Shown here piece after piece: positions 25,749 through 38,760 of a DNA stretch of 64,000 bases. Source of the stretch: Lota lota (taxonomy: Eukaryota; Chordata; Actinopteri; Gadiformes; Lotidae); NCBI GenBank assembly GCA_026745465.1, contig JACYXH010000091.1, forward strand, positions 3,017,501 through 3,081,500. The letters are read 5' to 3'. Position 1 is the stretch's first letter, and each line of letters starts with the position of its first letter. A program made the translations under genes and the position numbers. Below the pieces are notes generated by a model. That model was not told the DNA's origin. It did not search any database and saw only the letters and a program-made list of their open reading frames with translations.

Positions 25749-26820
25749 GAGGCGTAATACACATCATCCTTCAATGTCTTTGGAAAGATTGATGGCTCAC
25801 CATGACATACAAAAACAAAGGATAAACCTTCCAAGGTACAGGAAGTCAAAAGTATTTCATATTCACCCATGTGCTATGTTTTCATCAAATTCACAAGGGC
25901 ACCAATCTTAATAGTGTTGCTTGAAACAATTTTTTTAACTTATGTCAGGTGGCTCGCTATGAAAATAAAATCATAAATATTCAGTGAGGTTCTTCCCTAA
26001 ACTAAAGTTTAACAAAACACTTTAAAATCGCTTAGACAGGAGATGAATCAGCCATCCCTGAAATATTCATTTTCGGACTCAGAAAGTCTGCAATTAGTCT
26101 GAGTAAGAAGCAGAGCAGCCAGTGTATCACTCTGTGCTATGTGAGGATGATGACGATGAAGACCATGATGGAGGTGGTGAAGGCTTAAAGGACATACATA
26201 TTTTTTGTTTTTCTCAGTCTGTTTTTTTCACTGCATCGTAATTGTTGTTCGTCAAGTGACTGCAGGAGGCCCATGATGTTGCCTGAAACTGGGAAGCGTT
26301 TGAAGAAAAGCCGGTAAGTACCGCTGGGACAAATGGAAATGGACAGATTAAACCCTTTTGATGGTTTTGAAAAAGAAAAAATCACGGAAATTGATTCAAG
26401 AATAGCGCTAGTCTTAGAAATACAGACAAAAAAAACCATCAAACACAACAAATAACATCCAATTAAGCTAACACAGTAACAAACCAAAGCCACATATCTG
26501 CACTTTAAAAAGACATGGACATTTTTTCCATGCGTTTATTTCCCACGTAGCTCAGGTGTTTTCCGCGCGAGCAAGGTAATTGTTCCTTACTAATAGCCGT
26601 GAGGCGCCACAGGTGGAATGGTGGGAAGGCGCAGGGAGGTCTCCCATCTCCTGGTGGAAGAGCAGCGGCTCCACGTCTCGACGCACACACTCCAAACCCT
26701 CTTCATGGCTCCCCAGCAAGCTGCCACCTTTCAGACGACTAGTCACACCACCGATTTCCCCAGGTTGGTGACAACGACGCGGCAGCATGACAAGACTAGG
26801 GCTCCCGTCACTCCGTGCCC
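25749..26820. other. intergenic, no gene recognised
   Basis: Unique sequence. The segment 26570-26820 is GC-richer, but no protein homology was recognised. Confidence 0.5.
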
Positions 26821-26828
26821 CCCCCCCC

Positions 26829-26870
<42 letters not shown>
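26821..26870. repeat. poly-C, (CA)n and (TA)n compound microsatellite
   Basis: Poly-C to 26829, then CA to about 26850 and TA to about 26870, ending at the left end of the Tc1-like element. CA/TA sequence resumes past the element's right end. Confidence 0.95.
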
Positions 26871-26876
26871 CATACA

Positions 26877-27747
26877 CACTATATTGCCAAATGTATTGGG
26901 ACACCCCTCCAAATCATTGAATTCAGGTTCCAAACACTTCCATGGCCACAGGTGTATAAAATCAAGCACCTAGGTATGCAGACTGCTTCTACAAACATTT
27001 GTGAAAGAATGGGTCGCTCTCAGGAGCTCAGTGAATTCAAGCGTGGTACCGTGATAGGTTGCCACCTGTGCAATTAGTCCATTTAGTGAAATTTGCTCAC
27101 GACTAAAGATTCCACGGTCAACTGTTAGTGGTATTAAAACAAAGTGGAAGGAATTGGGAACAACAGAAACTCAGCCACGAAGTGGTAGGCCATGTAAAAT
27201 CACAGAGCGGGGTCAACGCATGCTGAGGCGCAGAAGTCGCCAACTTTCTGCAGAGTCAATAGCTACAGACCTCCAAACTTTGTGTGGCCTTCAGATTAGC
27301 TCAAGAACAGTGCGTAGAGAGCTTCATGAAATGGGTTTCCATGGCCGAGCAGCTGCATCCAAGCCTTACGTCACCAAATGCAATGCAAAGCGTCGGATGC
27401 AGTGGTGTAAAGCACACCGCCACTGGACACTAGAGCAGTGGACACGTGTTCTCTGGAGTGACGAATCACGCTTTTCTGTCTGGCAATCCGATGGACGAGT
27501 CTGGGTTTGACGGTTGCCAGGAGAACGGTACATGCCTGACTGCATTGTGCCAAGTGTAAAGTTTGGTGGAGGGGGGATTATGGTGTGGGGTTGCTTTTCA
27601 GGGGTTGGGCTTGGCCCCTTAGTTCCAGTGAAAGGAACTGTTAATGCTTCAGCATACCAAGACATTTTGGACAATTTCATGCTCCCAACTTGGGGGAACA
27701 GTTTGGGGATGGCCCCTTCCTGTCCTAAAACTTTTGGCAATATAGTG
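26877..27747 (+). mobile_element. internally deleted Tc1-like (mariner superfamily) transposon
   Basis: The ends are inverted: CACTATATTGCCAAA at 26877-26891 and its reverse complement TTTGGCAATATAGTG at 27733-27747, with TA next to the right end and CA next to the left (a likely one-base change from TA). Between them is part of a Tc1-family transposase gene, with internal stops and a large 3' deletion (see the separate entry). The element sits inside a compound (CA)n(TA)n microsatellite: 26829-26870 on the left and CA/TA-rich sequence to about 27838 on the right. That fits insertion at a TA within the repeat. Confidence 0.9.
27009..27725 (+). pseudogene. Tc1-like transposase pseudogene (3'-truncated)
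   Basis: The reading starts MGRSQELSEFKRGTVIG at 27009, is stopped at 27075-27077, and resumes in another frame as GTTETQPRSGRPCKITERG from 27154. It continues through the second helix-turn-helix region (ESIATDLQTLCGLQISSRTV) to RVLWSDESRFSVW, which carries the first catalytic Asp. A TGA at 27508-27510 replaces the Trp expected in GRVWVWRLPG. The same frame then goes on through [17 protein letters not shown] to [15 protein letters not shown]. After that the sequence jumps to the 3' inverted repeat: the segment that would hold the second and third catalytic acidic residues is gone. It cannot encode an active enzyme. Confidence 0.9.
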
Positions 27748-27838
27748 TATACATATACGCACACACCCATACACGCACACACCCATGCGCACAAACACAA
27801 ATATACACACTCACATACATATTTACACACACACATAT

Positions 27839-30272
27839 AAAGATTGCCACTGTGCTTGTGCCAGTCCCGTTTTCAATCGGATTCATCATGAAAGGTGGTG
27901 TAGGTTGATTCCAAAGGTCTGTATGGAGGTACCCTGTGTAGATACCCCCCCCCCCCCCCCTTCCCCTCAGACTGAAATTGCTTTCATGCATGAACCGACG
28001 TGACACATGATGAGTAGGGAACACAACAAGGTCCCCTGGGCGTGATATTTGGGAGCGGCTTTTGTCACCCGCGGATGTGCTCTGATCTCTGAACAGTTGT
28101 GCCGGCGCAAACTCAACGGCAGGCATGGAGAACACTTCACCTTATTGTGTTTCCTCCTCAAGGCGCTCCCAGCGACGACACCCAAAATGAGAGTCCGGGT
28201 GGGGTTGGGATGGGTCGTTTTGAACTCGTCTCTTTGCACACACACGCCAGCGACTTCAGCGCATATATGAAGGACATACGTGGATTTCAAGGGGTGAACA
28301 TGTGCCATTTGAAATGGCACACTGTGGAAAAATATGAGTTGTTTATGAAATGCGCTTGCCCACTCCCAATGAAAGAAAACGAAAATGCATGAACATTAGG
28401 TTTTATGGGTGCAGTCATGGACGAAATAAAAAGCCCATGGGTAGACAAAGCTTTTCTAATTTTGCCAATATTATAGGTGTATCAGTAACAGGCTGTGGAC
28501 GACATTCTTTATGACTACTGCTTTTCTAGACCCATTAATGGAATGTTGTATCTGTGTGTGTGTGCTGCCCTATATGTATATATATATATATATATAATTT
28601 AAAATATTAACATATTCTTAAATATTAGATGTAGCTCCACATACACCTAGAATGCTCAAATGTGTGTTTACCTACCCCTGTAAACATATTTGTGATTGTG
28701 AATGCTTTAAGTTAATTTGTTAGAGCTTATTACCATATCTGACGTGGTAATTATCTGAGCGCAGCTCGCAACACTTCAAAGGACGGCACAGGGATAGTAT
28801 ATATGAGGCTGTGCTGGGGAGTGACTGGCAGCGTTATTCTGATCCCAACCGGCGTGGAGCAAACCTCTCCCACCACCCAGTGTTCCTCGGAGACAAACCG
28901 ATGATTTTAGCGCCCCCACACTGCTACGGTGGTAGAGAAAGACTTCCTATTGAACATGTTGGGGGGGAAAAACAAAAAATCGGTGTCAAATTATCTTTAA
29001 AGGTTTTCCTCCAGTGGGTCTGAAATAGGAATTAAACAATCCTGTCACCACGACAACCCTCACCCACGCCTACTGTAACTCCACCGAACTGAAGAGCACG
29101 CATGCAATTACGATGTATGTTTTCATAAGTCATTTCAACAGTGTATCAGCCTCACTCCCATGCTATTTCTGAACGTCATAACATATTTTTACCGCTGAAG
29201 GTGTCCAGTGGCTTCCGTCCAGCTTGTCAGCGTGTCTCCCATGGAGAGTACCCAAGGCGATAGCAGGACAGAGAGAGACACTAATGAGGCTGCTAAATGC
29301 AGCGCCGATCCCTTTTCTACAGGGAACTCTCTGCCATCCCATCACCTATTTCAACCTCAAGAAGGGACACTGAACCAGCCGTTACACGCACAGACAGGCG
29401 CACACACATCTACACATACGTCTACACTTACACAAACATGCACGTACAGTGCATGCACATACACACACCAACACATTTTGTCAACCTTCAGCGAATGTAT
29501 TATGTTGGATAATAAAGATATGGAATAAAATAACATTTATTCTTGTGCTCAGACTCTATTATTGTTGGACAACACAAGCAATGTTTGTGTAGTGGTTTAT
29601 TTACTTAACAAATCCTATGAGAGCAGCATACAACTTTTAATCTAAAACAAATAAATGAATGTCCCACCTCAGAAAAATCAAATGATAGCTCTAACATTTG
29701 TTAGATTTGGTATCTATGAATCATAATATGTACGCCGTCCACAATTTATGGAGGCCAACCGGACGGAATAAAAGCTATGATACCCATGATGCATTGGAAT
29801 CCAAACAAAGGAGTGTGTGTGTGTGCTTTAGAGAGGCTTGGGGGAAAACGTCTCCACGGGACCAAAGTGACACACCTGCGCGCCTCACACACCATCCATT
29901 AGATGTGAGTGGAAGCCTCCAAAGGCCCACTCTCCAATGGTTGAGGTCATTAGTTTAGAGCTGCTAGTCCCTCCTCTCGCTGTGTGGACCTATAACTGCC
30001 GCTTCTCACGTGGGACATGCAACACTTCGCAAGTGCTGCGCATCTGTATGTAAATGGCTGTTGCCACCATGCCACCATTTCCACATTCCCTAACCCCATC
30101 CCTGCTTGGTCTCCATTTTCCAGAGAACATCCCCCCAACTCCCAACCTCCTTCCTCTGTCCTCTCTTCCCCCCAACCCCCATTTTCCCCACCCCCACACA
30201 CTCCGGGATGACTGACTTCACCTTCCTCCTTTATCTTCCAACCCATCCTTCCCATCTACCATGTTTCTCACA

Positions 30273-30308
<36 letters not shown>

Positions 30309-30618
30309 CCACCCCACCCACCACCACCCAATTCATTTTCGCCCTCTCTATTTCGTCTCTCCTCTTACTTACCAATACGCCACTCAATCTGAAACTGAGT
30401 CCCGCCCCCACCTTTCCAGCCCCCCCCCCCCCCCCCCCACACACACACACCCTCGCACCTCTGTGTTTCCTTCTCCTTCTGTCTGCTTTCTACCCCCTTC
30501 CCCCCCTCCCCTCCATCTCCAGTCCGCGCCGTCCTTGTTAAACAGAGCTCCGTATCAGCAACCCCACCCCCCTTCTCCATCCCCTCCCCTCCCCCCACTC
30601 AGTCTCCAGTAGGGTGTG
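27839..30618. other. intergenic, no gene recognised
   Basis: It holds poly-C (27947-27960), a TA run (28577-28596), CA runs (29395-29480 imperfect; 30275-30304) and poly-C (30421-30438). The part 30050-30610 is strongly pyrimidine-rich (C and T) on the plus strand. No gene was recognised. Confidence 0.5.
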
Positions 30619-30626
30619 TGTGTGCT

Positions 30627-30711
<85 letters not shown>
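30612..30711. repeat. (TG)n microsatellite
   Basis: About 100 bp of TG with one GCTTAT break near 30624-30630. Confidence 0.97.
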
Positions 30712-30715
<4 letters not shown>

Positions 30716-31544
30716 GTAAGAACGTAGCCGGGCCTGTCAGCCTGGAGCCTTAGTTAATCACTCAGCCGGCCCCGGCAGTCCGGCAAACATGCCACTAGCT
30801 CCCTGGACGCTAATAGTCAGACAGAAGTTAGAGAGCCAGGGAGGAGCGGTAGAGAGCAGGAAGAGGGGAGGGGCTCATTAGGAATACAGGTATTTAAAGC
30901 AATGGTCCATTTCAAATAAGTGGATCGTTTGTCTCCGGCGTAAAGTAGCCATCACTTCTTTTAGTGAGACAGGCTTTTTTGGACGTTTTTTTGGGTTTCA
31001 ACAATCCATATCGCATTCTACTCCGACGCAGGCTGTACTTGTCGACACCATAGCTTTGGGGAGGGGGTGGCTGCAGATGAACACTTCCTGTGTTTAGGAT
31101 CTGAATATTTTAGAACCTGAAAGGGAGGCTTCTAGATTGCTAGCAGACGTTTATTTTTATTTTTTTTGCTGACACTTCGTGGCTGCCACGGTGATGTGTG
31201 TGGGTGCGGATGAAGTTGAAATATAACCTCCCTTCCGCCCATGACATTACTTCAAATACGGAAAGGTCGCTGTCGGCTCGTCGACTTAATCAATGCCTGC
31301 GCTGTACCCCATCTATACTATGCTAATATTGCCCAGTCTCTGCAGGATATTTGAATCCCCTGTTTTTTACTTTGCTATGATTAGACAAAAAAACACTGAA
31401 CTCCTACACAGGTTGCATGCATTCATACAAAACACATGTTGGAACACGCATGTGCACACACACACACACATACACACACACAAACACACACATGCATGCA
31501 TTCGTACAAACACACACACACACACACATACGCACACAGAGATA

Positions 31545-31580
<36 letters not shown>

Positions 31581-32586
31581 ACTGAAGTGCAGTGTAGGTG
31601 CCTGGGATGAGGAAGCGGTGGGCCTGTCATCATGTCCTCTGGTATTAGAGGAGTCTTCTCAGGTGTGCTTGGATGGCAGTCTAGGGTGTTTACAGTGGAG
31701 CATCATTAGCCTGGCATCTCACAACCCTAAAATGTCACATCCACACAGTAATGAACTCTGAGAGCCACACCGCTATTCCCAAACTTCCCCTCCTGCAAGC
31801 TCCCACATTAATCCCACACACTGGAAAAACCTGCAACTCCACTCCCTGGGCTCATTACCACTGGCAGGTATCAAGATAGGAATAATGAGGAAGTGCCGCA
31901 AGTCAGGACATATATTAAGGAAAAGAGAAGGAGAAAAGGAGGGAGAGAAAGGGCGAGGTAGCTTAAACCTTGTCATAAATAAGAAAATATCCCCGCCAGA
32001 GACAGCGCAAGCTCTGGGAAAGGGTGCAAACTGACAAACGGCGCGCATTCTTGTCTCGGAGACGGTGACATCTACCACCCCCCCTCATCCATCCAGTGCT
32101 GAAAATGTAATCATAGGAATGTCAGAGCCACGTGCCACATAGAGGCAAGTGTAGGAACACAATACAGTCTGGTGGTCTGCCGCGCAGAGATACATATACA
32201 AGGAAGGTGTTAAGTGAGAAAAAGAAGAAGAAGCATAGATGTTCATGAGAGCTCTCATGCTGTAACATAGAGTAGCTGTTGCTTTAACATGAGAGAATAG
32301 ATTAGGGGGTGGAAAGATACAGTCTGACATATGTCAGGGTGGCATTCACAACAGCAACATGAACACTAGGTACTGGGTGTGAAAAGGTCATCCTGTCACA
32401 TGCGCTGTAGGGTATTGGGCTGGTAGCATCACCTCAGCCCCAGCCCAGGTAGACAGGAGAACTGGGGCAGGGAAGAGCAGAACGGCATCCAATGGATTAT
32501 AGGATACACAATATGAAACAAATAGAATGTGTTGATTTTCAAAACAGCTGAACATGCTTATTGGTGATTAATACAAAAATGACTCA
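30712..32586. other. intergenic, no gene recognised
   Basis: Unique sequence, with CA-rich tracts at 31455-31492 and 31508-31580. The first 250 bp after the TG repeat are GC-richer. No gene was recognised. Confidence 0.5.
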
Positions 32587-32985
32587 ACGCTTTACAATAA
32601 GGGTAAATTCATTAATCGTTAATTAACATTGGTCAATGCAGTAATTTAGAATAATTTACTGTTAATTAACAGTAAGCTAATGATTTAGTAATCATTTACT
32701 AATGGTGTTAATGTTGTTGTATGTCATTGTGGTTTTCTGTGTACAAGTTGCTCATAACTAATTGCCCCCAGTGGGATTCATCCATTTGTTTTTAATTTGG
32801 GGTTAACCAAGAAAATGGTGTTCATGTTAACTAAGGTATTCAATTATACATTAATAAATAGGGTTAGGGTTCTCTAACCCACTAACCCTAACCTCTATGC
32901 TAATGCTATATAACAATGCTTATTACTGCATTAACTAATGTTAATTAATTGGTTACCTACTGTGCCCTTATTGTAAAAGTTTACC
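32587..32985. mobile_element. MITE-like element with ACGCTTTACAATAAGGG ends, copy 1
   Basis: The left end ACGCTTTACAATAAGGGTAA and the right end CCCTTATTGTAAAAGTTTACC are imperfect inverted repeats. The interior is full of TTAATTAAC-like words and includes GGGTTAGGGTT and CCCACTAACCCTAACC around 32870-32895. A related copy lies at 63558-63797. No coding capacity. Confidence 0.85.
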
Positions 32986-33884
32986 AATTTATTTTTATAT
33001 ATAGAGCTATTGATATTGCATTGCTGACATTGCGTTACTAGGCTTCAACAGTACAAATCTGTGCCACTGTCACACAGTCACGTTCTTTCATAAGGCAAAA
33101 CTTTAATAAAGGATACATTAAAAAAAGATAATTGTATTTATATATATATATATATATCAATTGACGTTAATCAGTTTGAACATGGCAAAGAGAACTGCAT
33201 GGAAATTGTACTATGCAAAATGAAGTAGCAGACTCAAAGCAGCCAAAAATAAGTGCTGGGAGCGTTATAAAGCTGTCAGTGAGTAGCGTTCAAGTAGCAC
33301 AGTGATATTCAATAAACATCACTAGTGGGTCTTGCAGCGATTCAAACTAAAGGAATCTGTGGGGAGCATTGATGAGTCAGCATTCATGTTTAAAACTGAA
33401 CATGCTTCAAGCTGAAGTCCTGTAAAAATGCACAGAAATATTGAGTTGGTTTTGATTAATGTTGACAGTATCGTTCATTGACTCATTTTACATCAGTGGT
33501 GGAAAATTGTGACAAAAAGAAATCCCTTATTATTTTATAATTATTTTATGAAAGAACCGGTTGCATATGCAAGGTGGCATGTCGATTGCTACATTGATAT
33601 TGATGACATGTTTCATGAAAATGCTCTCAAAATATGAATTGGAAGTTGGTGTTCAATGAGAAGACGTATATAGAAGTGCATATGGGAAAGCATTCTCAAG
33701 GTCTTTCCTCAGGACTTTCTTTCTCTGCTTGTTTGAAAAATGTAAAAGCTATGTTGTTGCTGAAGTCATATTGGTCTGTATTGACCAAACAATGAATTCT
33801 TGAATGAATACTTGACAGTACAAGTAGTGAAATACAAGCAGAATGTTATGGTATATGTTTTACTCATGTTTATGCTTTTCTTAA
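32986..33884. other. AT-rich intergenic, no gene recognised
   Basis: It has a TA run at 33140-33157 and otherwise unique sequence. Confidence 0.5.
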
Positions 33885-36462
33885 AGGATAACTGGGATTT
33901 TCCAACCTGGACCCATCATTTTGGTGCTAAGGGACCAATGCAGACAACAATTGTTGAAATTGGTCATGCATTGAGCGAGAACACTGCAGCTGAATCTGTG
34001 AAAACAGGCTGCAATGTAATCCTTTGCCACTGACAGGCTGTATTTGTATGTCCAATCACATTATGGAAAGGATCCATACAGAGAAATACTACTTTTCAAT
34101 TTGCCTTTCGCTTGATATGATATTGATATGTTGTTATTGTGTCTAACCAAGACTCGCTCAAGGAGAAGTCTTGCTCTGAAATCTCGGGCTCTGAAGAGTT
34201 GAGTGGTTGCAGGAAATCGTAAACCCTCCTTCACCCAAATCTTTTAGATAACGATAAGCTACACTTTCTCTAGTCCATCACAACAAACTCTTGCCGGGTG
34301 TTACACCGTATTCTGTGACCCACCGTAAAGTGTGACCCCAGGGGTCGCTGTTGCACATTTTCTGCAACATGCACGAGTTTGAAGTGTCGACATGCATGAA
34401 GTCATTCACGTGCGGAAACATGCACGAGCTTTAGACTTAACGTTGTATCCCCATCGCTCACTCGGGATTGGTTCGTTCGTTTCGGATAGCCCGTTGAGTG
34501 GCTGAAGCAAAACGGTGGATTTGCCTCTGTGATGGCATGATGATGATGGGTCTATCTTTCTTGATACAAACGTGAATATATAAGTGGTATTGGTCAATTC
34601 TAAACAGCATTTTACACAGTAGCATATAGTAGGGAATGCTCAAAGGTAAATCAACGTAATTAAACACTGATTGTTGCTTCTTATGGGGAAAGAAGCAGCG
34701 GTGGTGGACCGTACTAAACACCCCATTCATAGTATGTGTCTGTAAAATGCTAATCAAATCAAATCAAATGTATTTATAAAGCACATTTAATAACAAGGGG
34801 ATGGGGGAGAGATCTTTCTTCATGACGAGCCCCTCTCTGATTGCCCAAACTGTTTTTTGATTACTGCAGTTTATGAAATAAACTATGAACTAATGCCTGT
34901 ATATGTGTGAATAGTGTATCGCTGTTTTTTGTCACTTTCTTTAGGAAACTCTCCTTTGATGAGGAACTCCCTTAACTCCACAAACATTTGTTTGTCCATA
35001 ATGTAATCTCAAACGTCATCCTCATTTACATAATGTAGACAGGCAGGTCAAGTGAGGGCAAGCCCTCTTTTTGGAGGACACACCAGCTATCATGGATTGT
35101 GACCTATCGTGGATTGTTTCCAATCCAATTCCAAGGGCGCAATACTGTCGGCTCGCGCGGTCGTTGCGCTCTCGTTCTACAGTGGACAGCTTCAGCTTCA
35201 GATCGCCCCGACACCAAACGTAGGCCATAGGACCTCGGACTTTGGAACAGAGAGACACCCGCATTCGCTGACCAAACGCAAAGGAAAGGACTAAATAGAC
35301 CAGGCAAAGAGAAGAAGCAACCACCTGTGGCATGTGGTTGCGATCGCACCAAATTGGTTCCCTAATAAATTGTGCTCTTAAGTCACTAAAATCACAATTA
35401 CGCTGCAAATCCACCCAAGTCACTGCAATCACATACACTTCACAACTATACAGGCATTCGTTCATAGTTTATTTCATAAACTGCAGTAATAAAAAAAAAC
35501 TGTTTGAGCAATCAGAGAGGGGCTCGTAATGAAGAAAGATCTCTCCCCCATCCCCTTGTTATTAAATGTGCTTTATAAATACATTTGATTTGATTTGATT
35601 AGCATTTTATAGACACACACTATGGATGGGGCGTTTAGTACGGTCCACCAACGTTGCTTCTTTCCCCATAAGAAGCAACAATCAGTGTTTAATTACGTTG
35701 ATTTACCTCTGAGCATTCCCTACTATAGGCTACTGTGTAAAATGCTGTTTAGAATTGACCAACACCACTTATATATTCACGTTTGTATCAAGAAAGAAAG
35801 ACCCATCATCATCGTGCCACCACAGAGGCAAATCCACCGTTTTGCTTCAGCCACTCAACGGGCTATCCAAAACGAACGAACCCATCCCGAGTTGAGCGAT
35901 GGGGATACAACGTTTAGTCTTAAGCTCGTGCATGTTTCTGCACGTGAATGACTTCATGCATGTCGACACTTCAAACTCGTGCATGTTGCAGAAAATGTGC
36001 AACAGTGACCCCTGGGGTCACACTTTACGGTGGGTCACAGAATACGGTGTAACACCCGGCACTCGTCTCTCCGTTGCTCACTCACGTTTCCAAAGTTCTT
36101 TTCCCACAACTCATCTCTCGCGAGACTTCTCCTTGAGCGATACTTGGTTAGACACAATAGCAAATAGACTGGATCAATCGAAGAAAATAACAAAGTTCTA
36201 TGGCACTGTAGTGATCCTTTCCATATTATGATCAGACGCTTATAATAACAATCTTAGCTTGTCAGTGGAAAAAAGTAGCACTTTTAGAGGACGTACATTG
36301 ACGTGCACTATTGCCCCAAAATATTAGATTGCAGCCCGATTTACAGACTGCAGCGTTCTTGCTCAATACTGGACCAATCTCAACAAATATTGTCCGCATT
36401 TGTCCCTTAGACCCAAGATGATGGGAAATAGGGTCCAGGTTGAGAAATCCTGAAGTTATCCT
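33885..36462. mobile_element. large fold-back DNA element with arms of about 1 kb
   Basis: The left arm (33885 to about 34925) and right arm (about 35437-36462) are inverted copies. The outer ends read AGGATAACT (left) and AGTTATCCT (right), both followed by an AACCTGGACCC word on their own strands. Further in, both carry GTGTCTAACCAAG, the ACACCGTATTCTGTGACCCA block and the AATCAAATCAAATGTATTTA block. The inner 700 bp agree much better than the outer 250 bp, which have gaps. The spacer (about 510 bp) is not repeated. The flanks are TTAA on the left and TCAA on the right, a possible degraded TTAA target duplication. No transposase was recognised. Mirror-image open frames of about 95 codons in the two arms (34458-34757 minus; 35622-35951 plus) differ mostly by amino-acid changes, so they are not under coding constraint. 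Confidence 0.88.
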
Positions 36463-37538
36463 TCAAACATGAACCAAACCTCTATTTTCCCTCATCGAAA
36501 TTGCTGCATGAGGTGATGATCTGCATCTGTAGTTCAATTTTGATGCAGGAAACCAACATCAGTACACCATTGGCAGTCAAACAGCTCATTTTGGCAGTAG
36601 AGATAATTGCAAACATCGTTTTTAATTCTGTGTAATGAAAACAATGGCAAAAAATAAAAAATCCTTAATGCAGCTGTAATAAGATGCATTGAGCAATGTC
36701 CAAATCATACAGTACATTAATACACTTTTTTTTGCAACAAAGATGTTGTGTTTGCCTCTCAAAGGTAAGTTATGTTTGGGGATGGAGGCTTTGATTGCTC
36801 CATGCCCTTGGGTGGAGTTGATACATAGAGAAGGGAAGGTGGTGGTGGTGCAGATGGCAGTGTACAGGTGCAAAAGTAGGCCCTCATAATTGCCTGTGTA
36901 GCATTGCCAGACCTCCTTTGGGTGTACGCTGTGATTTCCGAGGAAGAACCTCAAAAATGAACCACTGCATTCTAAATTGAGGTTGGCAACCTCCATGCAT
37001 GTCCAGGCGATTTTTTAAATGAGTGTTCCTTGGGCCCTGGAGGATGGACCGCGCAATCATAGGCAATTGGAAAAGAAATGGACACAAACACAGTGCACCT
37101 TTTTTTTTGGCAAGTGTAAGTAGGTTGGGCAAGAGTGGGCAGAGCGCGATCTTCAAAGAAGGAGCGGAGAAGACAAGAAGGAACACGAAGAAGCCTGTGT
37201 TTTTATTTTGGCAAGAGATTAGGTTGGCATATTATTTTTTTGGTTAGTGGGGGTGGAATCTTTTTTTTTCTTCCCCGTAAGCCTTGCAATTTTTCTTTCT
37301 TCCCCTCTCCTTCTCAGAACAGAGAGATCAGAGGAATCTGGTTGTCGTCTTAATAAGGACTGCAGGGCTGTACTGACAGCTCTTTGAAATCGCAGAGCCA
37401 AAATAGCACATTTCACCGAGGCCTTCACACAGATCCCATTTACAAAGTTTGGAAAACGTTGTTCCACGGAGCCATGCTGGAAATCTTTTGTAATCCAAGA
37501 CAACTCTCAATGTGAGGGGTAGGGGCGGGGGATGTCGA

Positions 37539-37594
<56 letters not shown>

Positions 37595-38554
37595 CCCACC
37601 GTGTGTAATCAGTGTGATTGCTTCATATTGTTTTGCATTGTTTTCGTTGTGTCCTCATACCTAGGTTTATATTTGTGTCGTTCCCATTTTTATTTTAACA
37701 CATCATTGGCATGCTGTACAAGGACATATAAATGTGCTCACTTAATGGACAAAAGCGCATTTCCTCCAATTCATTTCAAATGCGTGACCTGAACCTGGAG
37801 AAGTTGAGTGGGACATACATTTGCATTTGGCTGACTAAATCACGGTTTTTATAGACCCCTCTCGCAATTACATAGCTGCCGTGTTAATGCTACTTTCAGA
37901 TGGAATTAGTTCTTTATGTGCTCTGATGCTTGTAGTCCATTAATTTAGTTTTATTGCCACTAAATTAGTTTTACTTACACCCTCTGGCAGGGACGTCTAA
38001 TGTGCATAAAAATAACTTATGCCCCTAAACATTCGTACTCGAAATATTCTGCTGAAGTATACACTAAGGCTCCCAGGCTCCGTGAGAGTAAATTACCCTC
38101 CAAAGAGCCTTTCCATTCTGTCAATGAAAACACAGCGAGATATTTGTTTAGTGTCTTTCTGTTAATTTTTTCTGACCCCAGCTAATTACATTTATTCAAT
38201 GTCACACACCACCTGCTCCCCCCACCCCCACCCCTGCAGGCCTTGCATTCTCTCCCCATTCTACATAAAGTGTGTCACATGGAGCATTTTCTCCAAGGTA
38301 TTGGACAATGAAGACATAATATTGTGATATAATAATGTTGATATTGAGGATATTGTCACCTTCACCGACCAAAATCTGCATGAACCAAGGCTGTCATATT
38401 TAATATATTTATAAAATATTTCTTAGTGCCTATATTGGGTCGTTTTGATACTTGCGGGCCTTGGGGAGCCACTCTAGTTAGGGCCCCATCAAAACCAGTG
38501 TCTGCTTGTGCTACGAACTATGGAATATATTTTCTCACTTTAAGGTGAGAGAAG
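36463..38554. other. intergenic, no gene recognised
   Basis: Unique sequence with a TG repeat at 37541-37584 and short poly-T runs (36727-36735, 37101-37110, 37260-37270). Confidence 0.5.
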
Positions 38555-38760
38555 CCAACGTCGATTTTGGACTGCTCCTGGCTTATTTCTGATCAATAAG
38601 GGCATCTCTTCCATGATTGGTTCACGGAATCCATCTTGCCTGTCAATCAAAGGTGGGTGAAATGTAACAGTTCTCAATGACGGAGAAACGTAAAGAGGGA
38701 GGGAGCACAGAGGGTGATGTTTCTTTGCTTTCTTCTGCTCTCTCTTCTGCTCTCTCAAAT
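38555..38760 (+). repeat. partial copy of the GGTGATGTAGGTA repeat family
   Basis: It matches the middle part of the copies at 17298 and 57057: GGCTTATTTCTGATCAATAAGGGCATCTC, a TGATTGG word, GGAATCCATCTTGC, TGTCAATCA, TTCTCAATG and GGGAGGGAGCA. Both ends are missing. Confidence 0.8.

Noticed and set aside
34458..34757. Frame of about 95 codons found in both arms of the fold-back element (mirror copy at 35622-35951)
   Set aside because: Differences between the two copies are mostly amino-acid-changing, which argues against coding constraint. It is better explained as terminal-repeat sequence.
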